Assembly: GCA_963840545.1 (NCBI GenBank)
Contig: CAWIZE010000002.1
Location: 310,001 to 374,000, forward strand
Length of the DNA: 64,000 nucleotides
Reading direction: 5' to 3'
Origin: JAKAWQ01 sp963840545
GTDB lineage: Bacteria > Pseudomonadota > Alphaproteobacteria > Acetobacterales > Acetobacteraceae
A program made the position numbers and the translations under genes. Below, piece after piece: positions 35,473 to 43,129 of the stretch (positions are counted from its first letter, which is position 1; the number at the start of each line of letters is the position of its first letter). The notes beneath the pieces were generated by a model that was not told where the DNA came from, searched no databases, and saw only the letters and a program-made list of their open reading frames with translations.

Positions 35473-36489
35473 ATGGCGGCAGCGCGGTTCGACATCCTGG
35501 GTATCGGCAACGCCATCGTCGACCAACTGGCCGAGGTGCCCGAATCGTTCCTTTCCCGCCACGATATGCACAAGGGCGCGATGCGGCTCTGCGATTTCGC
35601 GACCGTGGAGCGGCTGGCCCTGTCGCTGCCCGACCCGCAGGAAACCAGCGGCGGCTCGGCTGCCAACACCTGCGCCGTCGCCGCCGCTCTCGGCAGCCGC
35701 GTCGCCTTTCTCGGCAAGGTCGCGGGGGATCGCCTCGGCATGCGCTTCCGCGAGGACATCACCAGTTCCGGCGTCTATTTCCCAGCCGCCGCCGGCGAGC
35801 CCATCAGCCACCCCATCTCTCATCCCATCTCTCATCCCACGGGCCGCTGCGTCGTCGCCGTCACCCCCGATGGCCACCGGACCCTCAACACCTTCCTTGG
35901 CGCGGCCGTGGGCCTGGCACCCGAGGACGTGAGCGAAGACCTCGTCGCCGCCTCCGGCGTCGTCTACCTCGAAGGCTATCTCTTCGACCCGCCCGCCGCG
36001 CAGGCCGCCTTCCGCCGCGCCGCCGCCCTGGCGCGCCAGGCCGGCCGCAAGGTCGCGCTGTCGCTTTCGGATCCCTTCTGCGTCGATCGCCACCGCGCCG
36101 GGTTCCGCGCCCTCGCAGCCGAGCAGGTCGACCTGCTCTTCGCCAACGAGGCCGAGCTCTGCAGCCTCTACGAGGAGAACGATTTCGCCGCCGCAGCGGA
36201 ACGGGTGCGGGGCGAGGTCGCGATCGCCGCCCTCACCCGCAGCGAGGCCGGCAGCGTCGTCCTGGCCGGCGCCCGGACCATCCCGATCCCCGCCTGGCCG
36301 ACCCGCGTGGTGGACACGACCGGCGCCGGCGACGCCTACGCGGCCGGATTCCTCCACGCCCACATGGCCGGACGCGATCTCGAGCTCTGCGGCAAGCTCG
36401 GGAGCCTTGCAGCCGCCGAGGTCATTGCACATCTCGGGGCCAGGCCTGGCGCGAGCCTGCCCGCCCGCGCCGCCCTCCTCCTCGGTTGA
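35473..36489 (+). CDS. PfkB family carbohydrate/adenosine kinase
   Basis: 338 residues from ATG 35473. PfkB signature 1 is in NAIVDQ...GGSAANTCAVAAALG and signature 2 in VVDTTGAGDAYAAGFLHAHM, with catalytic Asp in GAGD. Alphaproteobacterial members of this type are usually annotated as adenosine kinase-like. A three-fold ISHP repeat (residues 111-122) is inserted at the sugar-lid side. The long open frame upstream of 35473 is antisense to the bactofilin gene and was rejected. The gene ends 22 bases before typA. Confidence 0.9.
   Translation: MAAARFDILGIGNAIVDQLAEVPESFLSRHDMHKGAMRLCDFATVERLALSLPDPQETSGGSAANTCAVAAALGSRVAFLGKVAGDRLGMRFREDITSSGVYFPAAAGEPISHPISHPISHPTGRCVVAVTPDGHRTLNTFLGAAVGLAPEDVSEDLVAASGVVYLEGYLFDPPAAQAAFRRAAALARQAGRKVALSLSDPFCVDRHRAGFRALAAEQVDLLFANEAELCSLYEENDFAAAAERVRGEVAIAALTRSEAGSVVLAGARTIPIPAWPTRVVDTTGAGDAYAAGFLHAHMAGRDLELCGKLGSLAAAEVIAHLGARPGASLPARAALLLG
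35803..35838 (+). repeat. Three 12-bp tandem units encoding ISHP-ISHP-ISHP
   Basis: The units are ATCAGCCACCCC, ATCTCTCATCCC and ATCTCTCATCCC, the last two identical. Being a multiple of three, the array keeps the PfkB kinase frame. It adds a His/Pro-rich loop inside the kinase. Slippage could vary its copy number between strains. Confidence 0.85.
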
Positions 36490-36511
36490 ACCGGACCCCC
36501 CAGGGACCCCA

Positions 36512-38329
36512 ATGACCCTCAGAAACGTGGCCATCATCGCGCATGTCGATCATGGCAAAACCACCCTCGTCGATCAGCTCCTGCGCCAGTCGGGCGCCTT
36601 CCGCCTCAACCAGGCGGTGGCCGAGCGCGCGCTCGACAGCGGCGAGCTCGAACGCGAGCGCGGGATCACCATCCTCGCCAAATGCACCGCCGTCACCTGG
36701 GAAGGCACGCGCATCAACATCGTCGATACGCCCGGCCACGCCGATTTCGGCGCCGAGGTCGAGCGCATCCTCGGCATGGTGGACGGCGCGCTCCTGCTCG
36801 TGGACGCCGCCGAAGGCGTGCTGCCCCAGACCAAGTTCGTGCTCGGCAAGGCACTCGCGCGGGGGCTTCGCCCGATCGTCGTCCTCAACAAGCTCGATCG
36901 GCCGGACGCGCGGGCCGACGCGGTCGCGAACGAGGTATTCGACCTTTTCGCCGCCTTGGGCGCGAGCGAGGCCCAGCTCGACTTCCCGCTGCTTTACGCC
37001 TCCGGCCGCCAGGGCTGGGCCGATCCCACGGCCGACGGCCCGCGGCGGAACCTTGCCTCCCTCTTCTCCCTGATCCTCTCCCACGTCCCGCCGCCGGCAG
37101 CCCCGGTCGACGAGCCCTTCGCGATGCTGGCCAGCATCCTCGAATACGACCCCTTCCTCGGCCGCGTCCTCACCGGGCGGATCGAGGCGGGCCGCGCCCG
37201 GCGCAACATGCCGCTCAAGGTGCTCCGGCCCGGTTGCGCCGAGCCGGTCGAGGTCGGCCGGCTGACCCGGCTCCTCTCCTTCCGCGGGCTCGAGCGCGTC
37301 CCCGTCGAGGAGGCCGAGGCCGGGGACATCGTCGCACTCGCCGGCATGGCCGAGGCGACCGTGGCGGACACCATCGGCGCCGCCGAGCGCGAGACCGCCC
37401 TGCCGGCGACCCCCGTCGATCCGCCGACCCTGGCAATGACCTTCCGCATCAACGATGGCCCGCTTGCCGGCCGCGAGGGCAAGAAAGTCACCTCGCGCCA
37501 GATCCGCGAGCGGCTCTTCCGCGAGGCCGAGGGCAATGTCGCGATCCATGTCCGCGACTTCGAGGAAACCGAGGCCTTCGAGGTCGCCGGCCGCGGCGAA
37601 TTGCAGCTCGGCGTCCTGATCGAGACCATGCGCCGCGAGGGCTTCGAGCTCACGATCGGCCGGCCCCGCGTCCTGACGCGGCAAAATCCCGAGACCGGCG
37701 CCCTCGAGGAGCCGATGGAGGACGCGCTCGCCGACGTCGACGAGCCCTATGCCGGCGTGGTGGTGGAAAAGCTCTCCCAACGCAAAGGCGAACTCATCGA
37801 GATGCGCCAGCTCCCGGGCCACCGGCTGCGGCTCACCTTCCGCATCCCGAGCCGCGGGCTGATCGGCTATCACGGCATCTTCCTCACCGACACCCGCGGC
37901 ACCGGCGTCATGAACCGGAGCTTCGCCGGCTACGGCCCCTGGCGGGGCACGATCGCCGGGCGCATCAACGGCGCCCTGATCGCCACCGGCGAGGGCCTCG
38001 CCGTGCAGTACGCCCTCTTCTACCTCCAGGATCGCGGGGCGCTCTTCATCTCCCCCGGCGAGAAGGTCTACGCCGGCATGATCATCGGCGAGCACAGCCG
38101 GGACAACGACCTCGAGGTCAACCCGCTGAAAGAGAAAAAACTCACCAATATCCGCGCCGCCGGCAAGGACGAGGCGCTCCTCCTCATCCCACCGCGCCGG
38201 CTCTCCCTCGAGGAGGCGATCGCCTATGTCGGCGACGACGAGCTCGTCGAGGTGACGCCGGGCGCCATCCGCCTGCGCAAGCGCGAGCTCGATCCGAACG
38301 CCCGCAAGCGCGCCTCCCGCGCCGCTTAA
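36512..38329 (+). CDS. typA: Ribosome-associated translational GTPase TypA/BipA
   Basis: 605 residues, normal length. ATG 36512 begins the family start MTLRNVAIIAHVDHGKTTLV with P-loop AHVDHGKT, switch GITILAK, DTPGHADFG (G3) and NKLDRPDA (G4). Domain II, EF-G-like domains (FEVAGRGELQLGVLIETMRR) and the TypA-specific C-terminal domain (SRGLIGYHGIFLTDTRGTGV) follow. TypA is an EF-G relative that binds the ribosome and helps 50S assembly and growth under stress or cold. Its TAA is followed at once by a strong hairpin. Confidence 0.97.
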   Translation: MTLRNVAIIAHVDHGKTTLVDQLLRQSGAFRLNQAVAERALDSGELERERGITILAKCTAVTWEGTRINIVDTPGHADFGAEVERILGMVDGALLLVDAAEGVLPQTKFVLGKALARGLRPIVVLNKLDRPDARADAVANEVFDLFAALGASEAQLDFPLLYASGRQGWADPTADGPRRNLASLFSLILSHVPPPAAPVDEPFAMLASILEYDPFLGRVLTGRIEAGRARRNMPLKVLRPGCAEPVEVGRLTRLLSFRGLERVPVEEAEAGDIVALAGMAEATVADTIGAAERETALPATPVDPPTLAMTFRINDGPLAGREGKKVTSRQIRERLFREAEGNVAIHVRDFEETEAFEVAGRGELQLGVLIETMRREGFELTIGRPRVLTRQNPETGALEEPMEDALADVDEPYAGVVVEKLSQRKGELIEMRQLPGHRLRLTFRIPSRGLIGYHGIFLTDTRGTGVMNRSFAGYGPWRGTIAGRINGALIATGEGLAVQYALFYLQDRGALFISPGEKVYAGMIIGEHSRDNDLEVNPLKEKKLTNIRAAGKDEALLLIPPRRLSLEEAIAYVGDDELVEVTPGAIRLRKRELDPNARKRASRAA

Positions 38330-38331
38330 GC

Positions 38332-38350
38332 CCAGGGGCTCCGCCCCTGG
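38332..38350 (+). terminator. GC hairpin after typA
   Basis: CCAGGGGC and GCCCCTGG form a perfect eight-base stem around TCC, starting two bases after the typA stop codon. There is no T-run, as often in GC-rich alphaproteobacteria. Closely related sequences start at the stop codons of aroC (51579) and of the class III aminotransferase (51952), so this is a recurring post-stop hairpin family. Confidence 0.55.
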
Positions 38351-38357
38351 ACCCCGG

Positions 38358-38410
38358 CAAAGGCGGAGCCTTTGCAATCCATTCGTTTTTATAAGATCAA
38401 CTTATGGGGC
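38358..38410. repeat. Dispersed repeat family 2, copy 1
   Basis: About 53 bases made of two small palindromes, CAAAGGC-GGA-GCCTTTG (38358-38374) and ATAAG-ATCAA-CTTAT (38391-38405), joined by CAATCCATTCG and ending GGGGC. A copy differing at only a few bases lies at 40685-40738 in the same orientation. Both copies sit between convergent genes. The AT-rich core is unlike the flanks, which suggests an acquired or REP-like element. Confidence 0.8.
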
Positions 38411-38430
38411 TCCGGCCCCAACCCGGGCAG

Positions 38431-39183
38431 CTAACCGAGATCGAGCCGCCCGCCATCGACCGGCAGATCCGCCCCGGTCATGAAGGAAGACTCGCCGGAC
38501 GCCAGGAACAACGCAGCGGCCGCGACCTCCTCGGGCCGGCCGACGCGCTTCAGGGGAATTGTCGCCGCCATCTGATCCTTCATCGCGCTGACCTGTTCTG
38601 CGGACCCTCCCGTCATCTTTCCCCAGATCGGCGTCTCGATCGGCCCCGGGCTGATCGTGTTGACACGGATATTGCGCGGCGCAAGCTCGGCAGCGAACGC
38701 ACGACCGAGCGAGCGAAGCGCCGCCTTGCTCGCAGAGTAGACCGAAAGGCCAGGCATCCCCAGCGCGTGCGCGATCGAAGAGGTCAGGACGATGGAGCCG
38801 CCATCGGGCATGACCTTCACCACTTCCTTGATGAGGAAGAAGGCCCCGCGCGTGTTCACATCGAAAACCTTGTCGAAGAAGGCCTCGTCCACCTGCTCGA
38901 AAGGCGCGTACCTGGCGATACCGGCGTTGACGTAGAGCACGTCGATGCGTCCATGGCGCCTCGCCACGTCGGCAACCAGCGCGGCGACTGCGGCCGGGTC
39001 GCCCGCATCGGAGGCGATCACCTCGATGCCGTCGAGATCGTTCCGCGCCCCCTCGAGCGTCTCGGGGTTCGATCCCGTCACGATGACGCTCGCGCCTTCC
39101 GCCGCGAACAGCTTCGCCGTCGCCGCTCCCATCCCGCTCGTGCCGCCGCTGATCAGGGCGACCTTCCCGCTTAGCCGATCCAT
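38431..39183 (-). CDS. Short-chain dehydrogenase/reductase (classical SDR)
   Basis: 250 residues from ATG 39183, favoured by GGAG six bases upstream over an ATG at 39195. The cofactor site is ISGGTSGMGAATAKLFAAEG, then NAGIARYAPFEQ and the catalytic Ser (TSSIAHALG) with YSASKAAL giving YxxxK. The lack of an acidic residue after strand 2 and the SNPETLEGA stretch suggest NADP. It likely reduces a small carbonyl compound. It is cotranscribed with the peroxiredoxin-like gene upstream, and a TetR regulator diverges from the pair, an arrangement typical of an electrophile- or oxidant-induced operon. Confidence 0.9.
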   Translation of the reverse strand: MDRLSGKVALISGGTSGMGAATAKLFAAEGASVIVTGSNPETLEGARNDLDGIEVIASDAGDPAAVAALVADVARRHGRIDVLYVNAGIARYAPFEQVDEAFFDKVFDVNTRGAFFLIKEVVKVMPDGGSIVLTSSIAHALGMPGLSVYSASKAALRSLGRAFAAELAPRNIRVNTISPGPIETPIWGKMTGGSAEQVSAMKDQMAATIPLKRVGRPEEVAAAALFLASGESSFMTGADLPVDGGRLDLG

Positions 39184-39230
39184 TCGCTGCTCCATCACTT
39201 GCAATGAGGAATGATTCCTGGCGGCAGGGG

Positions 39231-39893
39231 CTAAGCCGCGGCCCGGGCCTTCAGTCGATCGAGGATCGGAAAGAGGTCGCTCGGCTCCGGCCGTTGCCGA
39301 TAGTCCGGGTTGACCTCGGCGTAGGCGATGACCCCATTCTGACCGATGACGTATCGGGCCGGCATCGGCAGGGTCCAGCTGTCCTCCCCGTTGAAGACGG
39401 GCAGCGGGCCGCCGAGTCGCCTGTGCACCTCGCGCATCTCCTCGGGCACCACCCAGCGCAGGCCAAAGGCTGCCCCGAGCTCGCCGCCCTTGTCGCTCAG
39501 GACAGGGAAATGAAGCCCATTCTCCCGCTGAGACTTTCGATTGTTCGCCGGCGTCTGCGGTGAGATCGCCACGAGCGGGCCGCCGCGCGCGCGGATCTCG
39601 CCGAGCGCCTCCTCAAGCGCTTTCAGCTCGAGGTTGCAGAAGGGGCACCAGACGCCGCGGTAGAAGCTGAGGACCAGCGGCCCCGTCTGCAACAGATCGG
39701 CTGAGGCGACGCGCACTCCGTCCGGGTCCGGCAGGTCGAATTCCGGCGCGCGATCGCCCACCTTGAGCGCCCGTTCGGCCTGGCCCGTTGCGATCAGCGC
39801 GCTGATCGTGCGCCCGATGATCGGCCCGAACTCCGGGGGGAAATTCGGCTTGGGCAATGCCTTGTAGGCCTCGAGCGACTCTTGAAGCGTCAT
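39231..39893 (-). CDS. AhpC/TSA-type peroxiredoxin-like protein
   Basis: 220 residues. A redoxin fold starts about residue 44 (VGDRAPEFDLPDPDGV) and carries FYRGVWCPFCNLEL, with a CxxC rather than the single peroxidatic Cys context TxxC of classic Prx. Thr-Cys geometry differs, so it may work as a thiol peroxidase or a thioredoxin-like reductase. A helical stretch of 43 residues precedes the fold. It starts 97 bases from the divergent tetR start and probably shares its operator; the SDR follows after a 47-base gap. Confidence 0.88.
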   Translation of the reverse strand: MTLQESLEAYKALPKPNFPPEFGPIIGRTISALIATGQAERALKVGDRAPEFDLPDPDGVRVASADLLQTGPLVLSFYRGVWCPFCNLELKALEEALGEIRARGGPLVAISPQTPANNRKSQRENGLHFPVLSDKGGELGAAFGLRWVVPEEMREVHRRLGGPLPVFNGEDSWTLPMPARYVIGQNGVIAYAEVNPDYRQRPEPSDLFPILDRLKARAAA

Positions 39894-39905
39894 GGCGGGC
39901 TCTTG

Positions 39906-39925
39906 TTTGTAGCGAGCGATACAAA
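39906..39925. promoter_or_regulatory. Candidate TetR operator in the divergent promoter region
   Basis: TTTGTA (39906-39911) and TACAAA (39920-39925) are perfect inverted halves around GCGAGCGA, close to the peroxiredoxin start and inside the 97-base region shared with tetR. A partial half site, GCTACAA, follows at about 39966-39972 near the tetR start. Position, symmetry and A/T-rich content within GC-rich DNA suit repressor binding that controls both directions. Confidence 0.55.
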
Positions 39926-39990
39926 AACGCTCGGCGCCTGCCTGTCAAGAGAATCTTTAACGACCGCTACAACCCCGCTATATCAGCCTC

Positions 39991-40578
39991 ATGGCGCGCA
40001 CGATCGCATTCGATTACGGACGGGCCCTGGACAAGGCGACCTGTCTCTTCTGGAGAGACGGCTACGCCGGAACGTCGCTGCGCGACCTCTTGAGGGTCAT
40101 GGGGATCGGCGAAGGCTCCTTCTACAACACGCTCAAGAGCAAGAAGCGGCTCTATGTGGAGTGTCTGAAGCGCTACGAGGAAACGGAGGGGGCCAAGCGC
40201 GGGCGGGCTCTGATGTCGGGGCCGACGGCCAGCCAAGGACTCCGGGCGCTGTTCGGCGTCATCCTCGATTGCCTGGACGATCCCGAGACGCCCTCTCGCC
40301 TCTGCATGATGGCGGCGATGGCCTCCGAGGAGGTCCTCGCGGATCCCGACCTGCGCGAGATGGTCGAAGGCGGCTTGTCGAGGATGCGGGCGTTGATCGT
40401 CAAGCGGCTGAACCAGGATCGTGACGCAGGGGTACTGCCCCCCGACCTGGACCCGCAGACGATCGCATCCGTCATCATGACCTACGCCCAGGGCATCTGG
40501 CGCATGGCGCTCGTGGACTACGACCGGCCCCGGTTCGAGCGGCAAATCGACGTCTTCCTGACCGGACTGCATCTTTAG
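39991..40578 (+). CDS. TetR/AcrR family transcriptional regulator
   Basis: 195 residues. The N-terminal helix-turn-helix is intact: FDYGRALDKATCLFWRDGYA, GTSLRDLLRVMGIGEGSFYN, TLKSKKRLYVECL. The C-terminal ligand domain (LCMMAAMASEEVLADPD) resembles regulators of oxidoreductase operons. It is transcribed away from the peroxiredoxin/SDR pair and probably represses it and itself through the 39906-39925 palindrome. A TATATC box lies seven bases before the ATG. The inducer is unknown; oxidised or electrophilic compounds are likely from the neighbours. Confidence 0.92.
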   Translation: MARTIAFDYGRALDKATCLFWRDGYAGTSLRDLLRVMGIGEGSFYNTLKSKKRLYVECLKRYEETEGAKRGRALMSGPTASQGLRALFGVILDCLDDPETPSRLCMMAAMASEEVLADPDLREMVEGGLSRMRALIVKRLNQDRDAGVLPPDLDPQTIASVIMTYAQGIWRMALVDYDRPRFERQIDVFLTGLHL

Positions 40579-40646
40579 GAGCCGCCCGCCGCACCGGCAG
40601 CTCATGGGTTCGGGGTTTTCGCACAGCCTTGCCCCGGACACCGACA

Positions 40647-40670
40647 CCCCAACGCGCGGGCGCGTTGGGG
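40647..40670 (+). terminator. Strong hairpin downstream of tetR
   Basis: CCCCAACGCG pairs perfectly with CGCGTTGGGG around CGGG, 68 bases after the tetR stop and before repeat copy 2. A ten-base perfect stem suits a terminator, though no T-run follows. Confidence 0.5.
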
Positions 40671-40684
40671 ACCCCGTCGCCGGC

Positions 40685-40738
40685 CAAAGGCGGAGCCTTT
40701 GCAATCCATCCGCTTTTATAAGATCAGCTTATGGGGCT
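40685..40738. repeat. Dispersed repeat family 2, copy 2 (overlaps the pyrF end)
   Basis: This copy keeps CAAAGGC-GGA-GCCTTTG (40685-40701) and ATAAG-ATCAG-CTTAT (40718-40732) and ends GGGGC, in the same orientation as copy 1 about 2.33 kb away. The last codons of pyrF and its TGA (40726-40724) lie inside it. The pair brackets the SDR, peroxiredoxin and tetR genes. Confidence 0.8.
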
Positions 40739-41437
40739 GCGGCCTCCGGCGCCTGCCATCTCCGCGACGATCTGCGCCGCACTCGCCCGCGGGTCCGCCG
40801 CCCCCGTGATCGGTCGCCCGACCACGAGATAATCCGCCCCGTTCGCGATCGCCGCCGCCGGCGTCGCGCTCCGCCGGTGATCGTCCGCCGCCGAGCCGGC
40901 GGGGCGGATGCCGGGGGTCACGACCAGAAGCCCAGGCGCGCCCGCCTCGCGGCGCAGCGCGTCGGGGTTGTCGGCCGCCGAGGCGATGATGCCATCCACC
41001 CCGCACTCGACCGCCTGGCGCGCCCGCAGGGCGACGAGCTCGGGCGCCGCCAGCCGATAGCCCATCGCCGCAAGCTCGGCATCGCCGAGGCTCGTCAGCA
41101 CCGTGACGGCAAGAATGCCCATTGGCGCGGTGCCCCGGCCGCGGACCGCGGCGCGCATGACCTCCGGCTCGCCGTGGACGGTGAGAAAGCTCACCCCGCG
41201 CTCCGCCGCCCGCGCGGCGCCGGCGGCCACCGTCTCGCCGATATCGTGCATCTTGGCGTCAAGAAAGACGCGGTTTCCGCCGCCGATCAGCCTCTCGATC
41301 AGCCCGTCCACGCCGCGGGCGAAGGCGAGCCACAGCCCGATCTTGAAGAACGAGACGAGGCCCGCGAGCTGATCGGCCATCGCCTCGGCCGCAGCGATCT
41401 CGGGCAGGTCGAGGGCGACGATCAGCCGCTCGGCCAT
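40724..41437 (-). CDS. pyrF: Orotidine-5'-phosphate decarboxylase
   Basis: 237 residues from ATG 41437, which begins the family start MAERLIVALDLPEI. The active-site stretch VFLDAKMHDIGETV holds the Lys-x-x-Asp catalytic pair, with VTPGIRPAG and ADYLVVGRPITGA forming the phosphate site. It makes UMP from OMP, the last step of pyrimidine synthesis. The C-terminus (...GGRSPIS) is encoded by the dispersed repeat, so a few terminal residues may have been replaced. It diverges from the YraN-like gene with 39 bases between starts. Confidence 0.95.
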   Translation of the reverse strand: MAERLIVALDLPEIAAAEAMADQLAGLVSFFKIGLWLAFARGVDGLIERLIGGGNRVFLDAKMHDIGETVAAGAARAAERGVSFLTVHGEPEVMRAAVRGRGTAPMGILAVTVLTSLGDAELAAMGYRLAAPELVALRARQAVECGVDGIIASAADNPDALRREAGAPGLLVVTPGIRPAGSAADDHRRSATPAAAIANGADYLVVGRPITGAADPRASAAQIVAEMAGAGGRSPIS

Positions 41438-41476
41438 CGTTGGCGGCAACGGGCGGGGTGAAGCTATCACTGAGGC

Positions 41477-41878
41477 GTGTCCGGCACCGATTCGCATGAT
41501 CCTCGGAAAGAGGCCCGCCGCCAGCGCGGCCGCAAGTCCGCCGCGCGCGGCGTCGGCGCCGAATCCCGCGCCGCCGCAGCACTCGAGGCGCAGGGCTGGA
41601 CAATCCGCGCCCGCCGCCTGCGAACCGCGGCCGGCGAGATCGACATCATCGCCGAGAAGGACGGAATGCTTGCCTTCGTCGAGGTGAAGGCCCGCCCGGC
41701 GCTGGCCGACGCGGCCGCCGCCCTCACCCCGCGCCAGCGGGCCCGCCTGCTCCGCGCCGCCGAGATCGTGCTCGCCGCGCACCCGGAATGGGGCCGCCAG
41801 GGCGTCCGCTTCGACGTCATCGTGGTGGACGCGGCCGGCACCGTGCGCCGCATCAGCGACGCGTTCCGCGAGGAATAG
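41477..41878 (+). CDS. YraN/UPF0102 family endonuclease-like protein
   Basis: 133 residues from GTG 41477. The conserved core is present: RGVGAESRAAAALEAQGWTI, then GEIDIIAEKDGMLAFVEVKA, which holds the Asp and Glu-x-Lys metal site of the restriction-endonuclease-like fold, and RFDVIVVD near the end. Family members are widespread and uncharacterised; a role in DNA processing is usually assumed. It runs tail to tail with the thiolase gene. Confidence 0.9.
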   Translation: MSGTDSHDPRKEARRQRGRKSAARGVGAESRAAAALEAQGWTIRARRLRTAAGEIDIIAEKDGMLAFVEVKARPALADAAAALTPRQRARLLRAAEIVLAAHPEWGRQGVRFDVIVVDAAGTVRRISDAFREE

Positions 41879-41890
41879 CGCCCGCCCCGG

Positions 41891-43063
41891 CTATCTCTCC
41901 ACGCACATGGCGACCCCCATGCCGCCGCCGATGCAAAGCGTGGCCAGCCCCTTATGGGCGCCCCGCCGCTGCATCTCGTAGAGGAGGGTTATCAGGATGC
42001 GCGCCCCGGAGGCGCCGATCGGATGGCCGATCGCGATCGCCCCGCCATTGACGTTCACCTTCCCCATGTCCCAGCCCATCTCCTTGTTCACCGCGCAGGC
42101 CTGGGCGGCAAACGCCTCGTTCGCCTCGATCAGGTCGAGATCGGCGGCTTTCCAGCCCGCGCGCGCCAAGGCCTTGCGGCTGGCCGGGATCGGCCCCGTG
42201 CCCATCACCGCCGGATCGACGCCGGCGGTCGCGAAGGCCGCAATGCGCGCGAGCGGAGCGAGCCCGCGCCGCGCCGCCTCCGGCCCGCTCATCACCACCA
42301 GCGCCGCCGCCCCGTCATTGATGCCCGAGGCATTGCCGGCGGTCACCGTCCCGTCCTTGCTGAAGGCGGGGCGGAGCTTGGCCATGGAGTCCATGTTGGC
42401 GTCGTGGCGGATATATTCGTCGTCAACCACCGCCGTTTCGCCCTTGCGCGTCTTCACCATCACCGTAACGATCTCGTCGCGGAACCGCCCGGCCTTCTGC
42501 GCGGCCGAGGCCTTCTCCTGCGAGGCGAGCGCCAGCCGGTCCTGCTCCTCGCGGGTGATCTGGTAGGCCCGCGCGACGTTCTCCGCCGTGCTGCCCATGT
42601 GATAGCCGTTGAAGACGTCCCAGAGCCCGTCCTTGATCATGGTGTCGACGAAGCTCACGTCGCCCATCTTCACCCCGGCGCGCAAATTGGCGCAGTGGGG
42701 CGCCATCGTCATGTTCTCCTGCCCCCCGGCAACGACGATATCGCTCTGCCCGCTGCCCACCTGCTGGGCGGCGAGCGCGACAGCGCGCAGGCCCGAGCCG
42801 CACACCTGGTTGATCCCGAAGGCCGTCTTGGTGTCCGGAATGCCCGCCGCCCGCGCCGCCTGGCGCGCCGGGTTCATGCCTTCCCCGGCGGCGAGGATCT
42901 GGCCGAGGATCACCTCATCGACGTCTTCGGGGCCGAGCTTCGCCCGCTTCACCGCCTCGCCGATCGCAATGCTGCCCAATATGTGCGCGGGCGTGGTGGC
43001 GAAGGCACCGCTGAAACTGCCGACCGGCGTCCGTGCCGCACCGACGATTACGATTTCCTCCAT
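41891..43063 (-). CDS. phaA: Acetyl-CoA C-acetyltransferase (thiolase)
   Basis: 390 residues from ATG 43063, where AAGGAGG lies six bases upstream. The nucleophile Cys is in GINQVCGSGLRAVALAAQQV (near residue 88), the catalytic His in AIGHPIGASGARI and the second Cys in TLCIGGGMGVAMC. It condenses two acetyl-CoA to acetoacetyl-CoA, the first step of PHB synthesis, or the reverse in degradation. The upstream PhaC-like gene and phaR nearby favour the PHB role. No phaB reductase is in the immediate cluster. Confidence 0.93.
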   Translation of the reverse strand: MEEIVIVGAARTPVGSFSGAFATTPAHILGSIAIGEAVKRAKLGPEDVDEVILGQILAAGEGMNPARQAARAAGIPDTKTAFGINQVCGSGLRAVALAAQQVGSGQSDIVVAGGQENMTMAPHCANLRAGVKMGDVSFVDTMIKDGLWDVFNGYHMGSTAENVARAYQITREEQDRLALASQEKASAAQKAGRFRDEIVTVMVKTRKGETAVVDDEYIRHDANMDSMAKLRPAFSKDGTVTAGNASGINDGAAALVVMSGPEAARRGLAPLARIAAFATAGVDPAVMGTGPIPASRKALARAGWKAADLDLIEANEAFAAQACAVNKEMGWDMGKVNVNGGAIAIGHPIGASGARILITLLYEMQRRGAHKGLATLCIGGGMGVAMCVER

Positions 43064-43129
43064 GGCGTGCCTCCTTGGGCCGAGTGGCATGAGACCCTAT
43101 GCCGAAACTTACGCCGCGCATGTCGTCAC

